Both the position numbers and the translations under genes were made by a program. 64,000 bases of DNA from Prosthecobacter gellanilyticus (GTDB taxonomy: Bacteria; Verrucomicrobiota; Verrucomicrobiia; Verrucomicrobiales; Verrucomicrobiaceae). Below are positions 15,391 to 23,770 of this stretch, piece by piece (position 1 is the stretch's first letter; each line of letters begins with the position of its first letter). A model generated the notes under the pieces. That model was not told where the DNA came from. It worked only from the letters and a program-made list of their open reading frames with translations, and searched no databases. Location: assembly GCF_007992435.1 (NCBI RefSeq), contig NZ_BKAG01000013.1, positions 94,068 to 158,067 on the forward strand. The letters run 5' to 3'.

Positions 15391-16383
15391 TCACATCAGA
15401 TCGAACCAATCAAGGCGCTTGAGGATACCATCTGCCAAGACACGGAAGTCTCCGTATGCTGATTGAACTGAATAGCTATGGGCACCGATAGCACCATCCG
15501 CAGCTTTGAGCTCAAAAATCGGTTTACGGGCTTCCATCGCCATAGGAACTAAAGAACGATAGTGCTTCAGCATAGCGATCTGATGATCTTCCACGCTATC
15601 CCAAGACTGGGACAATCCTTTCTTCCCCAGAATAAACTCTTCGTAAATGGCGGGAATCTTTTGCGCCCACCGATCATAGGCTTTTACCAAACCCGAATCA
15701 CGCAGACCAAACTGGAGGATAACATAACCAAGAGCACGCAGATCTCCCGCAGGTAAGGGTAAATCATCTGCAGGGTTGACTTTCAGTCGCGTTTTCCATT
15801 CTGAGCGCCACCGCTTCAATGTTGGCCCAAGATTTTTGAGGCCTTGAAGAGAAAAGAGATCTGGCGCTAACGGCAGAACAATCGCATCAGCACAGATGAG
15901 AGCCGACCGGTTGATGGCACCGAGATTCGGTCCTACATCGATGAGAATCAGGTCCGCTTTCGCATCATGGCCGGCAGCTTGAATTATACGGTAGAATGCA
16001 CTGGTAGTTCGGAACGCCGGCTCTCTCTCCTCCAGACACTTGCCCCATGCTTCTGAAAGCTCTGCTTCAAACAAGGCAAGGCCGAGATCGCCGGGGATGA
16101 GACGTAAAGAATCGCGGATCCTTTGGACCGGTGCTGGAGCAATGTCGCCAGTGCCTCGAATGATCGGTGACAAGGCAAGCAAAATGCTTTTACCTGGCCC
16201 CGAGTCACTCCAGATGTCTTCCAGCTTATCCTCAGGCAAAAACATGGAAGTCAGGTTGGCCTGGGGGTCAAGGTCGGCCACGACAACACGCTTGCCCATC
16301 CGTGAAAACATCCAGGCTAGGTGATAAACGAGCGTGGTCTTACCAACGCCGCCCTTGTTGTTGAAGAAGGCAATGGTTTTCAT
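15391..16383 (-). CDS. ParA/Soj-type AAA ATPase of an accessory two-gene module
   Basis: A 330-residue MinD/ParA-family P-loop ATPase. The deviant Walker A is KGGVGKTT (residues 10-17), with the signature lysine. VVVADLDPQANLT is the switch-I/Walker A' region, and DLILIDVGPNLGAINR is Walker B/switch II. The C-terminal third (KAYDRWAQKIP, LKHYRSLVPMAMEARKPIF) is specific to a subfamily that I recall seeing next to AlbA_2 proteins in diverse genomes. There is no parB and no centromere-like repeat nearby, so plasmid partition is unlikely. ATGA overlaps it with the upstream AlbA_2 gene; the two are co-translated. Confidence 0.82.
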   Translation of the reverse strand: MKTIAFFNNKGGVGKTTLVYHLAWMFSRMGKRVVVADLDPQANLTSMFLPEDKLEDIWSDSGPGKSILLALSPIIRGTGDIAPAPVQRIRDSLRLIPGDLGLALFEAELSEAWGKCLEEREPAFRTTSAFYRIIQAAGHDAKADLILIDVGPNLGAINRSALICADAIVLPLAPDLFSLQGLKNLGPTLKRWRSEWKTRLKVNPADDLPLPAGDLRALGYVILQFGLRDSGLVKAYDRWAQKIPAIYEEFILGKKGLSQSWDSVEDHQIAMLKHYRSLVPMAMEARKPIFELKAADGAIGAHSYSVQSAYGDFRVLADGILKRLDWFDLM

Positions 16384-17576
16384 CGGAGGGGATGCTTGCG
16401 AAGAAGTGCGAGGAAATGCTGTTGGGCAGGCGTGAACTCAATAGGAGGGCTCCCATTATCCTCCATGCTGCGCTTTGCCATGCGGATGCCATAACCGTAG
16501 CGATTCACATACCCCAGAGGCTTCATTGCCTCGGCAATTATCGGATTCCGATAGTCGTTGAGACTTGGAAACTGACTTTGAGCTAGGCCATACAGGCCGC
16601 CAGCATTCTGCACCTCGATCCGATCGTTAAAGAAGTAGATAGTAATGGGACGATTGAACTGATAGTCGCGGTGAACCACCGCATTCATCACGATTTCGCG
16701 CACAGCTGTCTCTGGATAGTCCCAGATCAAGCGTTCACGCAGTGTCGTGTCCTTGATTGGTCGTTGAGTGAAGCGAGACTTCATGAACATGTCCAATTCC
16801 CTCAACACAACCATCAAGGGACCTGTAAACTGCTTCTCTTCAACCGGAGGTCCGTCCTCAAGGTTCTGCCCTTCAAAACGGGCAAACTGAACATATGCCC
16901 CCGAAAAAAAGTTAAGTGGATCTTTCCCAAACATCAGCACACCAGCATTGGTCGGGCATTTTTTGATCGGGTTATAAAAGCGAAGCGCTGCAAGTTGCTC
17001 TTCAATACCGCGCCCATTCTCACGAATAACCTCAGCATCCACAGCCTCTCGTCGATAGGTGTTTTGAAAAGCATCCAGATCTAGGTCTTCCAAAGTGGCT
17101 CCTAGAGACGGCGCGGCGTCAAAAGTGCGGAAGTAAACACTTCTGCGTTCACTCAATCGACGTTCTTCCGTCTCAGATGCTGTTGCCCGGCGCGGTCCCA
17201 CCCGAATATGCACACGCCCATCGTAGAAAACCGGCGGGATCTCTGACGGCTGGACTTCCACAACCAAAAACTCCCCGCCACCAGGATGAGGCTGCTTGAA
17301 GACCGATATCATGGGCTGGGGAAGGATGTGTCCATCATCTCGATAGGCGGCAAACTGCTTCTGCAGGTCGTCAGTGATCGGAACATTGGCCGAGAGAGAG
17401 CCATCGTCCTCAACCCCTATAAGAAGGTATCCGGGTTTTCCATGTCCCGGCATATCATTGGAAAAGGCACAAATTGCCTCCCGAAACTTTGTTGTATTAG
17501 TAGTCGAGCGTGTCCGCTCGATCCGGTCGGCTTCGGTCGAGGTCAGGACTTCTTGAACTTGTTCAGGGGTCAGCAT
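16380..17576 (-). CDS. AlbA_2 (Schlafen-like) and HATPase_c_4-like DNA-binding/ATP-binding protein
   Basis: A 398-residue protein. Residues about 1-140 form an AlbA_2/Schlafen-type nucleic-acid-binding domain (ESDRIERT-like EADRIERT, FSNDMPGHGKPGYLLIGVED, RVHIRVGPRRATA). Residues about 265-370 hold a GHKL-like ATP-binding fold (AVREIVMNAVVHRDY, IEVQNAGGLYG, GYGIRMAKRSM). These are often mis-annotated as RecG-like helicases. It is the first gene of a two-gene operon with the ParA-type ATPase. The ATG at 17576 is preferred over one at 17642. The island context suggests a defence or stress regulatory role (inference). Confidence 0.82.
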   Translation of the reverse strand: MLTPEQVQEVLTSTEADRIERTRSTTNTTKFREAICAFSNDMPGHGKPGYLLIGVEDDGSLSANVPITDDLQKQFAAYRDDGHILPQPMISVFKQPHPGGGEFLVVEVQPSEIPPVFYDGRVHIRVGPRRATASETEERRLSERRSVYFRTFDAAPSLGATLEDLDLDAFQNTYRREAVDAEVIRENGRGIEEQLAALRFYNPIKKCPTNAGVLMFGKDPLNFFSGAYVQFARFEGQNLEDGPPVEEKQFTGPLMVVLRELDMFMKSRFTQRPIKDTTLRERLIWDYPETAVREIVMNAVVHRDYQFNRPITIYFFNDRIEVQNAGGLYGLAQSQFPSLNDYRNPIIAEAMKPLGYVNRYGYGIRMAKRSMEDNGSPPIEFTPAQQHFLALLRKHPLR

Positions 17577-17732
17577 GGCAGAGGACAGTCTAAGGGGCAG
17601 GATTCTGGGACGCAATCCCTGCGTGCTCTCCAAGAACTGCAATGACTTCGCCTCCGTATGAGGCCGAGATTGAGCCGCGACGCGAGAACTATCTCGTCAC
17701 TGCGGATCCACCCCCTGATCTTAATCCAGGCC

Positions 17733-17870
17733 TCAAACCGTGATGTAATCCACAAACGCACCGATGATCACGGTGACGGACAGGCCGCCTGCATCTGGGA
17801 AGCCGAGGCAGCCCTCCCCGAGCGTCTTAGCACGACCGAACTTGGCGATCATGCTCTTGCTGGCCTCCAG
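17733..17870. repeat. direct-repeat copy B (3' end of intact dhaL)
   Basis: This is the right-hand partner of the repeat at 15214-15351: same length (138), same orientation, 123 identical positions. Here it is joined in frame to the complete dhaL gene. Confidence 0.85.
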
Positions 17871-18368
17871 GCCATCGAGCGAAGCCGTGTTCACCGCCAT
17901 GATGGCTTCCGGAAGCGAAAGCGCGGTCACCGTCGCAGCTTTCTCCGCCGCAGGCTGCATCACATCCACGACCGTCTTGTCACCCACAGCCGCACCACCG
18001 CGCTGCTTCACGCCTTCCACACCGGCCTGCAGAAAGGTCGCGAGCGCTGCTGCATCAAAACTCTCCGTGCCAGCCAGGGCCTTGCCGCCATTGCGGAAAA
18101 AGGTGCCGAAGATCGCACCACTCGCACCGCCCATGCTGCTCATCATGGCCGTGCCCACGGAGACAAAAGCTTTCTCCACGGACTCCACCTCACCGGCCTC
18201 GAGCTTCTCTTTCGCAGCCGTCATGCCGCGCTGCATGCCCAGGCCGTGATCCCCGTCACCGAGATTGCGGTCGGCTTCGGAGAGCTGCGGCTCGGCGGCG
18301 ATCACACGATCACAGGCGAGGAGGAGCATGGCTTTGACGTCGTCTTTGGAGAGGCTGGTTTTCGGCAT
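17733..18368 (-). CDS. dhaL: dihydroxyacetone kinase, DhaL (ADP-binding) subunit
   Basis: A 211-residue all-helical DhaL-type protein. The Mg-ADP site motif is NLGDGDHG (residues 35-42), with further phosphate-binding loops SSMGGASG and GDKTVVDVM, and FPDAGG near the C-terminus. DhaL phosphorylates dihydroxyacetone (or a related C3/C4 sugar) bound to DhaK, using ATP or, in PTS-type systems, DhaM. No dhaK is in the window. The last 138 bases recur at 15214-15351, across a low-GC island. The ATG at 18368 begins MPKTSLSKDD, before the first helix. Confidence 0.88.
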   Translation of the reverse strand: MPKTSLSKDDVKAMLLLACDRVIAAEPQLSEADRNLGDGDHGLGMQRGMTAAKEKLEAGEVESVEKAFVSVGTAMMSSMGGASGAIFGTFFRNGGKALAGTESFDAAALATFLQAGVEGVKQRGGAAVGDKTVVDVMQPAAEKAATVTALSLPEAIMAVNTASLDGLEASKSMIAKFGRAKTLGEGCLGFPDAGGLSVTVIIGAFVDYITV

Positions 18369-18438
18369 GGCGGCGATGGTGACTGGATGTGGGCAGGCGT
18401 CAAACACTGATTCTGCATTCCTGAATCACGAACTTCGA

Positions 18439-19641
18439 TCACGCCTTCTCGAGCTTCAGCAACTCGCTGACATACCACAGCGCTCTCGGCAGGTGGAACG
18501 GCCCTTTGAAAAGACTGCCTTTCGCAGGCTGCGAGACCCGGCCATCCCGATGCAGCCAGCCATACCACTCTCCGTATTTCGGATCCGCGAAGTGCTGGAA
18601 GCTCCAGTCATGCACGGCAGCATGCCAGGCGGCGTATTTGGGATCTTGCGTGAGCTCATAGGCCAGCGCGGTGGCGATGATACCCTCGCAGTGCGGCCAC
18701 CAGAATTTCATGTCCTGCCAGTACTCGAGCACGGGCTTGTCATGCAGATCACGGTAGTAGAGCAGACCGCCGTTCATCTGGTCCCAGCCCCGCTCCCACA
18801 TGGCATCCAGGATCTTCAGGCCTAACTGAATGTAACTTTTTTCACCGCGCAGCTTCCCCTCATGCAGGATGAACCATGCGCACTCGATGGCATGTCCCGG
18901 ATTTAAGAGACGTCCTTCCGCATGCTCGATGATGCTGCCATCAGGAGCCACGGTCTCCATCAGCACATTCAAATCTGGCTTCCAGAACAGGCGCTGCACT
19001 TCAAAGATGAAGCGGTCGATCCACTCCGTGGCCGTGCGGCCGGCGTGCTCGAAATGACCGAGATTCGCCCGCAGTTCCTGCGCTGTGACAATGCCGATCA
19101 TCAGCGGCCCGAGTCCGATCATCGGACGGGTTTCCTGGTTCACCTTGGGCGTCATCACCCCGGGCTCAAAGGAGTGCTTCATGTAAAAGGCAAAATCCTT
19201 CAAAGCCAGCTCACGGTAGTGCTCATCGCCCGTCGCCTTGGCATAAGCCGCATGGGCGATGGAGGCAAAAGCCTCGCTGAAGACATAACGCCGCATGCGC
19301 AGCGGCTTCCCTTCACGCGTCACAGTGAAGAAGAGCTTCCCGTCCGTGGCATAACCATGTTTGTCGAGAAAATCGACACACGAGCCCGCCGCGTCAAAGT
19401 AGTCACGCTTCTTTTCCACCGTGTTGAAAAGCGTGGCAAACATCCACCCGGCGCGCCCTTGGAACCACAGGCTCTTGTCGCAATCGAGCAGGCTGCCATC
19501 ACGATCCACACAGGTGAAGATGCCATCGTGCTCAGGGTCCATGCCGTGCTTCAGCCAGAAGGGCATCACATCATCCACCAGGGCGGCGCGATAAAAACTG
19601 TGCAACTCAGCCCGGCGGGCAGGATCAGTGAGGTAGGACAT
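18439..19641 (-). CDS. AGE-family epimerase/isomerase (N-acylglucosamine 2-epimerase-like)
   Basis: A 400-residue alpha/alpha-barrel protein of the AGE superfamily. Typical elements are FWLKHGMDPEHDGIFTCVD near the N-terminus, KSLWFQGRAGWMFATLFN, RRYVFSEAFASIAHAAYA, the catalytic-His region LNPGHAIECAWF, and KGPFHLPRALWYV at the C-terminus, which carries the second catalytic His. Members interconvert N-acylglucosamine/mannosamine, cellobiose or mannose/glucose; the substrate cannot be chosen from sequence. The dhaL gene follows 70 bases downstream on the same strand, so a joint sugar pathway is possible. It is divergent from aroE. Confidence 0.87.
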   Translation of the reverse strand: MSYLTDPARRAELHSFYRAALVDDVMPFWLKHGMDPEHDGIFTCVDRDGSLLDCDKSLWFQGRAGWMFATLFNTVEKKRDYFDAAGSCVDFLDKHGYATDGKLFFTVTREGKPLRMRRYVFSEAFASIAHAAYAKATGDEHYRELALKDFAFYMKHSFEPGVMTPKVNQETRPMIGLGPLMIGIVTAQELRANLGHFEHAGRTATEWIDRFIFEVQRLFWKPDLNVLMETVAPDGSIIEHAEGRLLNPGHAIECAWFILHEGKLRGEKSYIQLGLKILDAMWERGWDQMNGGLLYYRDLHDKPVLEYWQDMKFWWPHCEGIIATALAYELTQDPKYAAWHAAVHDWSFQHFADPKYGEWYGWLHRDGRVSQPAKGSLFKGPFHLPRALWYVSELLKLEKA

Positions 19642-19761
19642 GCAGGTGTGGATGACTCTGGAAAGATGGAAACGGAACTTCCACCGTGAGTTTCGGGTTT
19701 CCGGCGGGATTCAGAGAATTCATCGTTGCCCATCCCTTCCCGAACGTGCCATGACTGGGCC

Positions 19762-20664
19762 GTGGCCTCCCCGTTTTTCACTTTCGACCAGCTTCACGAC
19801 TTCCCTGCCCTGACTCCTCCCGCGCGGCTGGCAGTCATTGGTGATCCTATCTCCCACTCCAAATCCCCGCAGATGCATAACCCCGCTCTGCAAGCCTGCG
19901 GCATCGAGGCCCAGTATGTGCGTGTGCAGGTGCCCGTGGGCCAGGTGAAGCAAGCCTTCGGCCTCTTGGTGAAGCAGGGCTTTCTCGGCGTGAATATCAC
20001 CATCCCGCACAAGTTTGAGGCCCTGGATGCCGTGGACGTCGTGGACCCGCTCGCCCGTCAACTCGGTGCGGTGAACACACTGGCGATTCGTGATGGCAAG
20101 ATGTTCGGCTACAACACCGATGGCCCGGGCTTTCTACGCAGCGTGAAGGAAGCCTTTGGCCGCGAGGTGAAGGACCTGCGTGTGCTCATCATCGGTGCCG
20201 GTGGTGGCGCCGGTCGTGCCGTGGCCGTGCAGAGCGTGCTCGTAGGCTGCAAGCGTCTCGTGTTGGCAAATCGCACCGAGTCGAAACTGGCACCGTTGGT
20301 AGCAGAACTCAGCGCCATCTCATCTGCGGTCTCTTTCCAAACCTGCACGCTCGATCACACCGATATCGCACAGCATCTGCCTGAGATTGATCTCATCGTG
20401 AATGCCACCTCGGTGGGCATGAAAGTAGAAGACACGCCACTGCTCGCCACAGGTGGCCTGCAGTCTCGACACCTCGTCTATGATATGGTCTACCGTGCCA
20501 GTGGTCCCACAGATCTCATCCAGCAGGCTGAGCAAGCCGGAGCCAGGCATGCAGATGGCATGTGCTTGTTGCTGCATCAGGGTGCCATCTCCTTCGAGCA
20601 TTGGTTTGACATCCCAGCTCCGCTGGAGGCCATGCGTGAAGGTTTGAAGACTGCCGTTTCCTGA
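19762..20664 (+). CDS. aroE: shikimate dehydrogenase
   Basis: A protein of about 300 residues that reduces 3-dehydroshikimate to shikimate with NADPH (aromatic amino-acid pathway). Seen motifs are IGDPISHSKSPQMHN (shikimate binding), VNITIPHK with the catalytic Lys, AVNTL, NTDGPGF, the NADP fold GAGGGAGRA, NRTESK, NATSVGM and the C-terminal LLHQGAISFEHW. No ATG is suitably placed; the GTG at 19762 is proposed, with a TTG at 19726 as alternative. lpxI follows 52 bases downstream on the same strand. Confidence 0.92.
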   Translation: MASPFFTFDQLHDFPALTPPARLAVIGDPISHSKSPQMHNPALQACGIEAQYVRVQVPVGQVKQAFGLLVKQGFLGVNITIPHKFEALDAVDVVDPLARQLGAVNTLAIRDGKMFGYNTDGPGFLRSVKEAFGREVKDLRVLIIGAGGGAGRAVAVQSVLVGCKRLVLANRTESKLAPLVAELSAISSAVSFQTCTLDHTDIAQHLPEIDLIVNATSVGMKVEDTPLLATGGLQSRHLVYDMVYRASGPTDLIQQAEQAGARHADGMCLLLHQGAISFEHWFDIPAPLEAMREGLKTAVS

Positions 20665-20716
20665 GGCATTGACTACCCTTCCACGCTGTTTCAACTGGCA
20701 CATTCATAATTGCTCC

Positions 20717-21532
20717 ATGGCCGTCGACCTCACCTCCATCGCCCTCATCGCCGGAAACGGGATTTATCCCGAGACTTTCGTGGCGGCAGCACGCCGTGCA
20801 GGTGTGCAGCGTCTGGTCGCTGCAGCTTTTGAAAACGAGACCAAGCCCGAACTCGCATCACAAGTCGATGCCATCGCTTGGTTCCGCGTGGGCCAGCTCA
20901 GCAAGATGATCACCTTCTTCAAAAAAGAAGGCATCAAGCAAACCGTGATGGTCGGCCAGATCGCGCCGAAGAACCTTTTCGATCTGCGTCCAGATCTGCG
21001 CACGCTGCTCATGATTGCGCGATTGAAACAGCGCAATGCAGAAACTTTGTTCGGCGGAATTGGTGATGAACTTGCCAAGGATGGCATCACGCTTCTGCCT
21101 GCCACCACCTTCCTCGAAAGCCTCATGCCGCCTGCTGGTCACGTGGCCGGGCCGCAGATCAAAAAACGCCGCTGGGAGGATGCTGAGTACGGCTTCAAAA
21201 TCGCCAAGGAAAGCAGCCGCCTGGACATCGGACAGACCGTGGTCGTGAAGAACGGCACCGTGCTCGCCGTGGAGGCCTTTGAAGGCACGAATGAGGCCGT
21301 AAAGCGCGGGGGTTCCCTGGGCCGTGGTGGTGCCACGATGGTTAAGGTTTCCAAACCTAACCAAGATATGCGTTTTGACGTGCCCGTGATCGGGCCTGAC
21401 ACCATCCGCAATGCGGCTGCTGCCGGGGTGGATCTCATTGCCATCGAGGCCCTAAAGACCCTGGTCCTCGGCAATGACGAGCTTCAGAAGGAATGTGCCG
21501 CCAAAAAAGTAAGTGTGATCGCCCTCGCATAA
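20717..21532 (+). CDS. lpxI: UDP-2,3-diacylglucosamine pyrophosphatase LpxI
   Basis: A 272-residue LpxI-family protein (DUF1009). It hydrolyses UDP-2,3-diacylglucosamine to lipid X in lipid A synthesis, as the non-orthologous substitute for LpxH. Seen features are the N-terminal ALIAGNGIYPETFVAAARR, VGQIAPKNLFDLRPDLR, the substrate-binding RRWEDAEYGFKIAKESS, TVVVKNGTVLAVEAFEGT, and the C-terminal RFDVPVIGPDTI and GNDEL. The start at 20717 (MAVDLTSIAL) fits the family, and an earlier in-frame ATG at 20669 adds 16 unrelated residues. It implies an LPS-bearing outer membrane. Confidence 0.92.
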   Translation: MAVDLTSIALIAGNGIYPETFVAAARRAGVQRLVAAAFENETKPELASQVDAIAWFRVGQLSKMITFFKKEGIKQTVMVGQIAPKNLFDLRPDLRTLLMIARLKQRNAETLFGGIGDELAKDGITLLPATTFLESLMPPAGHVAGPQIKKRRWEDAEYGFKIAKESSRLDIGQTVVVKNGTVLAVEAFEGTNEAVKRGGSLGRGGATMVKVSKPNQDMRFDVPVIGPDTIRNAAAAGVDLIAIEALKTLVLGNDELQKECAAKKVSVIALA

Positions 21533-21607
21533 CCGATAGGTTGTCTGTGGCGTTTTTTTCTGAAAAGTGAGGTTAAGCCTTGATTTGGCAGAACAATTTC
21601 AGAAAAA

Positions 21608-23353
21608 ATGAGCGCTTCCCGTCACGGCGGGTCTTACCGTGTCCAATACCTCCAACCCCATATGCTACTGACCGCACTTAAAGTAAAACTCGCCGCCCTC
21701 GTTGCCGTTGCCGGCGTCGACACCGCCGAGCTCCAGAACCCAAGCGCCGACCTCGTCTCCGCGCTGCAAAAGCTGGCGGATGACCAGGCTGCTGCTCAAA
21801 AGGCCGTCCAGGACAAAACTACGGGGCCGGACGTGAACAAGTCTTTCAACGACGCTCTCGGCAAGGTGAACGATCTGGCCGCCAAGGGTGACAAGGACGC
21901 CCAGTATGTCCTGGCTCATTGGGGAGTGCTGACCAACAGCAACATCAACAGCATCATTGATCTCTATCGCAAGGCCGCCGCCCAGGGGCATATCCTCGCC
22001 AAGGTCGAGCTCGCCCAGGTGCTGCTCCAGGCTTTCCCGCAGGATCTCGACCGCGCCAAGGAAGCCGTCCAGCTCATCAAGGACGGCGAAGCCGCTGACA
22101 ACAAGCTGGCCCGCCGCCTCCTCGCCAACCTTCACCTCTCCGGTGCCGCCAATGTCGGCGTCGAGCAGAGCGTGGACAAGGCCAAGGCCCTCCTGGAAAA
22201 AGGCAGCGCTGCCGGTGACGGTGAAGCCACCCTCGGCCTGAGCCAGCTTTACGCCGCAGGCGTTCCCGGCGTGGCCCAGGACAACCAGAAATCCCTCGAC
22301 TACCTCATCAAGGCTGCCGAGCAGAAGAACGCTGTGGCTCTCAGCACCTATGCGGCCCGCCTCTTTGACGGCGACCCAACCACTGGTGACGCCAAGCCCC
22401 TCGTGACCAAGGATCCGGCCAAGGCCATGAAGCTCTTCGAAGACGCTGCCAACAGCGGTTTCGCTGCTGCCAATCGTCTCCTCGGCGCCATCTATGAAAA
22501 CGGCCTCGGTGGCAACACCCGCGACCTCAAGAAGGCCGTGGAATACTACACCAAGGCTGGTAACGGCAACGACGGTCAGGCCCTCTTCCGCCTCGGCAAC
22601 TACTTCGAAGCCGGTCTGAAGAACGGCACCGACGAGAAAGCCGAGCCGCTGGTCCAGCAGAACGCCAAGAGCGCGCTCGACCTCTATCGCCTCGCCGCTC
22701 AAAACGGTTCCGCTGAAGCCTTCTACAACGTGGGCGTCTACTACGAAACCGGCACTGTCGTCGACAAGGACCCAACCAAGGCTTTCGCCTTCCTCCTGAA
22801 GGCTTCCACCTCCGGCGTCGCCCAGGCTCAGTTCCGCCTCGCCAACCTGTATCAGCAGGGCACCGGCACCACTCAGGACCCGATCGCCGCTCTCGCTTGG
22901 TTCCAGCGCTCCGCTGCTGCGAACTTCGCACCTGCCCAGATCGCTCTTGGCCAGCTGCTTGAAAGCGGCGCCGGCATCGGCAACCCGAACTTCGAAGCTG
23001 CTGCCATGCAGTATGAATCCGCTGCCGAGCAGGGCGTGCCTCTCGCCATGCTTCGTCTGGCCAGCCTTAACGAGCGCGGCCTGACTAACATCAAGGATAA
23101 CAAAGCCAACCCGAACCTTCCTCGCGCGCTTGCTTACGCTGACCTCGCTGTCGAAGCCTCCAACAACGCTGAGATCGCCGTGCAGTATCGCGACGAGCTC
23201 AAGAAGAAGATGAAGGCTGACGAGATCGCCGAAGCCAAGAAAATCTACGACAGCAAGAAGAAGCCAGCCGCTGGTGCCGCAGCCACTCCTGCAGCCCCCG
23301 CACCTACCGCTCCCTCCACGAAAAGCGGCAGCAAAAAGTCCGGCTCCAAATAA
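21608..23353 (+). CDS. Sel1-like repeat protein
   Basis: A protein of about 581 residues built largely of Sel1-like (SLR, TPR-related) repeats from about residue 85 to 510. Typical units are AQFRLANLYQQGTG, ALFRLGNYFEAGL, FYNVGVYYETGTVV and ANRLLGAIYENGLG. Such solenoids mediate protein-protein contacts, often in the periplasm. The C-terminal tail (from about 545) is Lys/Pro/Ala/Ser-rich and disordered. The N-terminus is uncertain: the ATG at 21608 gives no clear signal peptide, whereas an ATG at 21662 gives a weak one (MLLTALKVKLAALVAVAG). A strong terminator lies 53 bases downstream. Confidence 0.8.
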   Translation: MSASRHGGSYRVQYLQPHMLLTALKVKLAALVAVAGVDTAELQNPSADLVSALQKLADDQAAAQKAVQDKTTGPDVNKSFNDALGKVNDLAAKGDKDAQYVLAHWGVLTNSNINSIIDLYRKAAAQGHILAKVELAQVLLQAFPQDLDRAKEAVQLIKDGEAADNKLARRLLANLHLSGAANVGVEQSVDKAKALLEKGSAAGDGEATLGLSQLYAAGVPGVAQDNQKSLDYLIKAAEQKNAVALSTYAARLFDGDPTTGDAKPLVTKDPAKAMKLFEDAANSGFAAANRLLGAIYENGLGGNTRDLKKAVEYYTKAGNGNDGQALFRLGNYFEAGLKNGTDEKAEPLVQQNAKSALDLYRLAAQNGSAEAFYNVGVYYETGTVVDKDPTKAFAFLLKASTSGVAQAQFRLANLYQQGTGTTQDPIAALAWFQRSAAANFAPAQIALGQLLESGAGIGNPNFEAAAMQYESAAEQGVPLAMLRLASLNERGLTNIKDNKANPNLPRALAYADLAVEASNNAEIAVQYRDELKKKMKADEIAEAKKIYDSKKKPAAGAAATPAAPAPTAPSTKSGSKKSGSK

Positions 23354-23405
23354 TCGCTGAAATGATGTAAAAACGGCTTGTCAAAACTGCCAACGCCGCT
23401 AGTCT

Positions 23406-23438
23406 CCGGCTCCCCTCAACCAGGGGAGCCGGTTTTTT
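23406..23438 (+). terminator. intrinsic terminator after the Sel1-repeat gene
   Basis: A perfect 11-bp GC-rich stem, CCGGCTCCCCT (23406-23416) with AGGGGAGCCGG (23422-23432), a 5-base loop CAACC, and then six T residues. It ends only 8 bases before the mature 5' end of tRNA-Ala. Confidence 0.92.
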
Positions 23439-23445
23439 ATTTTCC

Positions 23446-23521
23446 GGGGCATTAGCTCAGTTGGTAGAGCGCCTGCATGGCATGCAGGAGGTCAGCGGTT
23501 CGAACCCGCTATGCTCCACCA
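23446..23521 (+). tRNA. tRNA-Ala (anticodon GGC)
   Basis: A full cloverleaf of 76 bases including an encoded CCA. The acceptor is GGGGCAT with ATGCTCC (one G-U pair). The D arm is GCTC/GAGC, the anticodon stem CCTGC/GCAGG, the loop ATGGCAT (anticodon GGC), and the T arm AGCGG/CCGCT with TTCGAAC. Discriminator A73 fits alanine, but the G3-U70-type pair lies at the third acceptor position as expected for tRNA-Ala, which supports the identity. Confidence 0.96.
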
Positions 23522-23770
23522 AACGACACTCCAACAAGTCGTTTCGGTGGTTCGCTTGAGAGACACTTCTCATCAGCGGTTTTAGTCTTCAAAAGACTTC
23601 TCTCTGAAGCATCATGTCGTCACATTCACAGACCTCATCTTCAGTTCACCATGCGATAACGATGCGCATTGATGAGGTGATGAAGCAGCCAAGCGTGAAT
23701 GCTTGAACCTATGCGGCAAACTCACCAACAGATCTTCCTTCATCAGCCGCGAACATCGAACGACGATGTC

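Larger units (their letters stand above)
15214..17870. mobile_element. genomic island inserted at the dhaL 3' end
   Basis: The segment between the two direct copies of the dhaL tail (15214-15351 and 17733-17870) holds only a ParA-type ATPase gene and an AlbA_2-HATPase gene, both on the minus strand. Hand-counted 60-base lines inside it are 43-52% G+C, against about 60% in neighbours. No integrase or transposase is visible. The layout fits an element that integrates in the 3' part of dhaL and restores the reading frame with its own tail, or a recombination product between two dhaL alleles. Confidence 0.7.

Noticed and set aside
15391..16383. ParA gene as evidence of an integrated plasmid partition locus
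   Set aside because: No parB, no iterons or centromere-like repeats, and the partner gene is an AlbA_2 protein.
23522..23770. Small hairpins (AAACGAC...GTCGTTT and GTCTTcaaaAGAC) after tRNA-Ala
   Set aside because: Short stems with no U-tract and no coding potential nearby; they may be chance or processing remnants.
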